Positions 59,570-64,000 of a stretch of 64,000 nt of DNA are shown here, piece by piece. Location: the NCBI RefSeq assembly GCF_029227915.1, contig NC_079881.1, positions 6,324,001-6,388,000 of the forward strand, read 5' to 3'. Numbering within the stretch: the first letter of the stretch is position 1; each line of letters opens with the position of its first letter. The notes beneath the pieces are model-generated. The model ran no database searches, was not told the origin of the DNA, and worked only from the letters and a program-made list of their open reading frames with translations. The position numbers were made by a program, and so were the translations under genes. This DNA is from Hydractinia symbiolongicarpus. Taxonomy: Eukaryota > Cnidaria > Hydrozoa > Anthoathecata > Hydractiniidae.

Positions 59570-62500
59570 TTTGTTATTATAAGAGATATTATCGTAATGT
59601 TACAGTTAGGAAGAAATCAATTCAAAAAAAGGTCAAATTGCTTGAGCTTAATATAGAAGTAACCTATGTAATTACTTGTAGCAATGAACTTTCCACATTA
59701 ACAATCTCGTCTCGATATTCTCTTTAGTTAAATAATTTCGTATAAATTTCATCATCTCAAGAGTCTTACTTAAAACATCAAGATAAAGGATTAATCACTT
59801 TCTGACTTGTCCTAATTTCAAAAAGATAAACTTTATCTCAAAGATACGAAGCATCTGATTTCGTCACTAAAATTATTAAAGGTTTCGTCACTAAAGTTTT
59901 TCCTCCAATTGCATCCATCAAATGAAATGTAATTAAATATTTTTTTAACAGCCGTAATTTTTATCTACATTTTATCAATGGTTACAGTTTTCCTTCTGTT
60001 TTACATCGCTAGCCTGCGCTCAGAAGAACCAAGAACTGTACCAGAATCTTTCTCATACAGTTATGAATTTATGTTCTTATTGGACCGTTATGTATTTTTA
60101 TGTATCCGTCAAAATTTCACGTTATGTATTTTTATGTAAACTACAAGAGAAGAATTGGCATGCTAAACAGACATATTTTTTTGGAGAAGGTTTAAAGTTT
60201 TGATTTTAGGGCCCAGAAAATTCACGAAATTAAAATTCCGCGGAAGTTTGAAGTAAAACTTTTTAGGTATATTTTGTAAAATTTTAACGTTGGTAAAACA
60301 ATTGACACCTCCATAGGAATTTCAAAAAATTATCCTTCACAAGAAGTCTTAAGATTACATCAACTATCATTATTATTTCCAAAATAACATTGCGAAATAT
60401 AAATCCGTGTTTTATCACTTCTGTATTATGCATCGTTACGACAACTACAGAGAAGGTTGTCAAATTCTTAATCTGACGATACTGAGCTTTTTTAGTTTCA
60501 ATGAGATGTTCGCTTACGAAGACAAATAGTTTAACTTATTTACACGACGTTAGCATATTAGAAACTAATGGTCTTTCCTTGCGCATCAAAAAAAACAGAA
60601 AAGACAATAAAACCGGAAACAATCGGATTAACCTTATTTCGTATAAATATCGTAATAGGATTGTTATTAGCTTACCATTTTCGGGTTATTGTATTCGATA
60701 GGTATAAAACGAATTACTGTTAAGAAAAATCACATCCGGTTTTATTTGTCGGTATAGCCCGACACCGTCACGAAATGAATAGCTTTGATGCGATCAGAAA
60801 GTATGAATTGGAACTAGGAGTAATTTTTTTTGTTATTATATCTCGAGGTCTCAGTAAAGACACAATTCCTGTCACATAAAGACCAAAACATCCCGTGACA
60901 GGTATTGTAGTGTTTCGGGTACGAACAAAGTGTAAATCGGAAAGAATCTTAGCGAAATTTTTTGGTGGGCGTAGGTATTCCTTATTTACGCTTTTTTAAC
61001 CTCAACAAAACTTTAAAAAAAGCAGAGCCAGAGAATAGCTTTTTTTCGTTCTTTTGTGTGGGGAAAAATCTCACAACAGAACGCCAGACTAACACGATGG
61101 TTAGTCTTGCTCGTTACAAAAACTTTACCAACACTTCCATCAAATAACAATTCTTCACTACTAGGTGTAGTTGGTAGAATACTACAATATCAACCTTTCC
61201 ATAATTGTAGCCACACCACCTACGCGCTTAGAGAGAGAAACATTTAGAATAAAAGTTAGATAAATTAAATACGCTCTTTTTTAAAACAAAAAAAAACAAA
61301 ATAAAATTATATACATGAAAAGTCATGCAGCCTATAGTGTTTCAACTTATGGCGTCAAACAGTTTATGTAAAGTGAAAGAAAAATTACATCTTAGAATCT
61401 GCTGATGTTTAAGGTTTCGTTGACATAAGATGATATAAGAAGGATTTTATAACATTTCACGTATGAATCTTCTACTTGTAACTGGTGGTACATCCAAAAG
61501 AAATTATCATCCCTTCTTTAACAACAACACTACCAACATAAAAATCTTACCTTCTATCTTTGTGTGGTAAGCATTAAATTCTCAAAATGAGACGACACAT
61601 TTCACACATCGCTTTTTAATCCATTTTCTATAGGAAAGTTTATCAGAAAGATCAAGAGAGATAACTGAAATACAAATATGCTTTTTTCACATATGACGTC
61701 ATTGCGTCAATTAGCGTCCAGGCTACTTTTTAAACATCATTTTAGGTTTGAAAAAGTTTATACTAAGAGTGGTCAATTATCAAATGTTACCACAAGAACA
61801 TTTTTTAAAATAAAATTTAGAAATTAAATGGACTATACCTTATTTGTCAAGTTGTCATGACAACTGTCTAAATGTCCTGTGTTGCCATGGACATAGACAT
61901 ATGTTACGCCAACTGCTTTTTTCAAGTTTTACCGATAAAAACGAACACTTGACACCTCTTTTACATTGGTAGTAATAACTGACTTCTGTATGTCACACTT
62001 GCAAGGGAGCGAAAGGAAAGTTCGAGACAGTAAGAAGTTGGAAATAGTCTCCCAGACAGAGGAGGAAAGCAATCAAAAGTAGTAAACAAGCACGTCACGT
62101 GATTAAACAAAAACATTATAATAAAAACGACAAATAAAAGATTAAAACTTAAAGAATAATATATGTCTAAAAGATTAAAGAGTCAAATACCTGCATAAGA
62201 AAGTTCAACAATCAAATGTCCTATTGTGTGAACTACAAGTTTAAGTATGAAGACAAATAAAAATCGGTTTGTTTGCTTTCAAAATGGCAAGTGAAAACTA
62301 GGAGCTAATGAAGGTCGTTTTTGTGTTGCGTAATGAAAGTAGAGAAAAAAGGCGGGCTTAGTTTAAGTGCTTTTGCAAATAATGAGTAAATTTTACACCT
62401 TAAGACGTTTCGCGATATATGAGAAACATGCTGTTGACTTCTACGTATGGATACTATTATGTTTTTACCCGTCACTGATAGCTTTATGGCTTTTCCCGTA

Positions 62501-64000
62501 CCACGGATACTATTATGCCTTTTCATACCATGGATGCCATTATGATTTACTCTTACAAACAAAATGCAAACGCAGAAACCGTGAAAAGTCCATTTAGGCA
62601 GAAAAACAATGGAAAAGGTAGAAGGTTTTAGTCATTGTGATGACGTCAGCATTGCATAAACAAAATCAATATATAAAGGGTTGCGGAGTGGGAAGAGGTC
62701 CCCTATGTTCATCGCACAAATTCCTATAGCAATTTACAAGTCCTCAGGCAACCTCTCTTCAGGTCTCTTTTTCACTTTTTTATTATGGTCGCACTCCAAA
62801 CTTTATTAAAAATCGTGAATTTATTATAAATGCATTCGTTTTTCAGCAAGTGCAAACGGCATACACGTTGCAAAAGATTATTTATAGAAAACATTACAAA
62901 GAGAATTCCTAGGTATTCTTTAGATAATTGTCTTCCATGCTTTTGCTTTAAGAATTTAAGTAATAAATCTTTGAACTATTTACTCTGGGCGCTCATTTGG
63001 ACTGAACCTGGACTGAAATTAATTGGCCACAAAGCGCTTATTAAAAAGTTTGCAAAAAAAGCATTCTAGTACCCAGAGCGTTTTGCAATTAACACAACGA
63101 AAAACCTTTTTTTATGATAATAACAATATCAAGATCGTTTTGAGGTTGATTTCTTTATGTTTTCATTGCATAACGCCAACAACATTAAACTACCCTGCGT
63201 ACGTTGACTGTTGACAGTTATCATTCAATACAGTAAAAATGGCATTATATTCTTTTGTTCGCTTAAGTAAGTTAATTTACAAAACAAAGAAAGGGTACAA
63301 CAAAAGGGAGTTGTAAACATTTTCTTAACCGGTAACAACAAGCATTTGAAGTTCTTTACAATATTTGTTAAAGAATATTTCTATACTAAAACTGCCTAGT
63401 ATAGCCATCGTTTTGTAGACGTGGTTTTGTCGTAGTGTAAACAGATAAAAGACAGGTTCGGAAGTTTGTTAGAAAAATTCCTTAACTAGCTATATAAAAG
63501 ATAAATTAAAAAAAGAATTAGTTCTTAACCAAAGAAAGTTAAAGTAATATTGTTACAAACCTGAGTTCATTTCTTCTTTTTCCCTCTTCGAAACACAGAC
63601 TGTTTTTTTATAAACTTAATTCAAAGAACAATCATAAAAAACGCAAAAATGATAAATTTAATTGATAACTTTATAACTTTTCTCAGCAGTTTTCTCTTTT
63701 TTCAGAGAAATTTTGGACTTCGTGATCGATTTATAATTTTGATTTGCACATTTCGCGCCAAAAAGCCACTTTAAACCCAGTTCCTTATCGGTTAAAAATC
63801 CGTCGGTGAAAAATTTCGTCGGTGAAAAATATTCGTCACCTAGACAAAAATTCGTCACTTTTTGCCGATTTTTTTTTCCAGGAGAGTTTTACAAAATAAA
63901 TTCTCTCGTTTCTTTTATTCCTTTTTTGCTGCGTTGGCTTAATTTACGCTTTTAAAGTACATAAAATACCGTGTATAAATTATTTACATCAATCTATAAC
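59570..64000. other. Gene-poor AT-rich DNA to the window end
   Basis: No gene or RNA gene recognised. Short repeats: GGATACTATTATG-like units at 62445-62535 and TTCGTCGGTGAAAAAT-like units at 63800-63845. CRE-like TGACGTCA near 61694 and 62641. Confidence 0.4.

Overview
The window looks like animal nuclear DNA. It is AT-rich, genes have introns with GT-AG borders and AATAAA signals, and there are many small transposon remnants. The host genes (a POLDIP3/SKAR-type RRM protein, a cluster of single-coding-exon class A GPCRs, a secreted DNRLRE-type protein) together with degenerate THAP/P-element and Helitron-2 transposons suggest a cnidarian, most likely a hydrozoan. That assignment is inference from content, not a database match.

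Layout. (1) 680-1987, + strand: the last four coding exons of a POLDIP3-like gene with repeats in two introns. (2) 5.8-13.1 kb: an autonomous Helitron-2/Helentron-type element. It has a frameshifted protease-Rep-helicase-endonuclease gene, then a spliced RPA-like gene, then hairpin/CTAG Helitron-like ends near 13.7-13.96 kb. (3) About 14.6-26.6 kb: a tandem segmental duplication. Each copy carries a secreted DNRLRE gene on + and the 3' end of an exon-repeat gene on -. The second DNRLRE copy has a nonsense codon. The second copy of the duplication also holds about 3.6 kb of inserted sequence made of a decayed THAP/P-type transposase facing a decayed zinc-finger gene. (4) 26.1-38.2 kb, - strand: a multi-exon gene assembled here from short exons. 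Every internal intron except possibly the last is phase 2, exons encode PKF-type motifs, and a 1.8-kb tandem duplication has doubled an exon pair. I do not recognise the family, and I think this is the most novel item. (5) 40.1-53.0 kb, - strand: three paralogous GPCR genes, each with one coding exon and a likely 5'UTR splice acceptor just before the ATG. Two of them share an almost identical C-terminal tail at DNA level. (6) 53.5-64 kb: gene-poor DNA with a pogo-like MITE, minisatellites and hairpin repeats.

The active host content is an RNA-export-type RRM gene, one secreted protein, one novel motif-repeat protein and three receptors. The rest is mobile-element history. The splice models rest on consensus sites plus reading-phase agreement; no transcripts were available.
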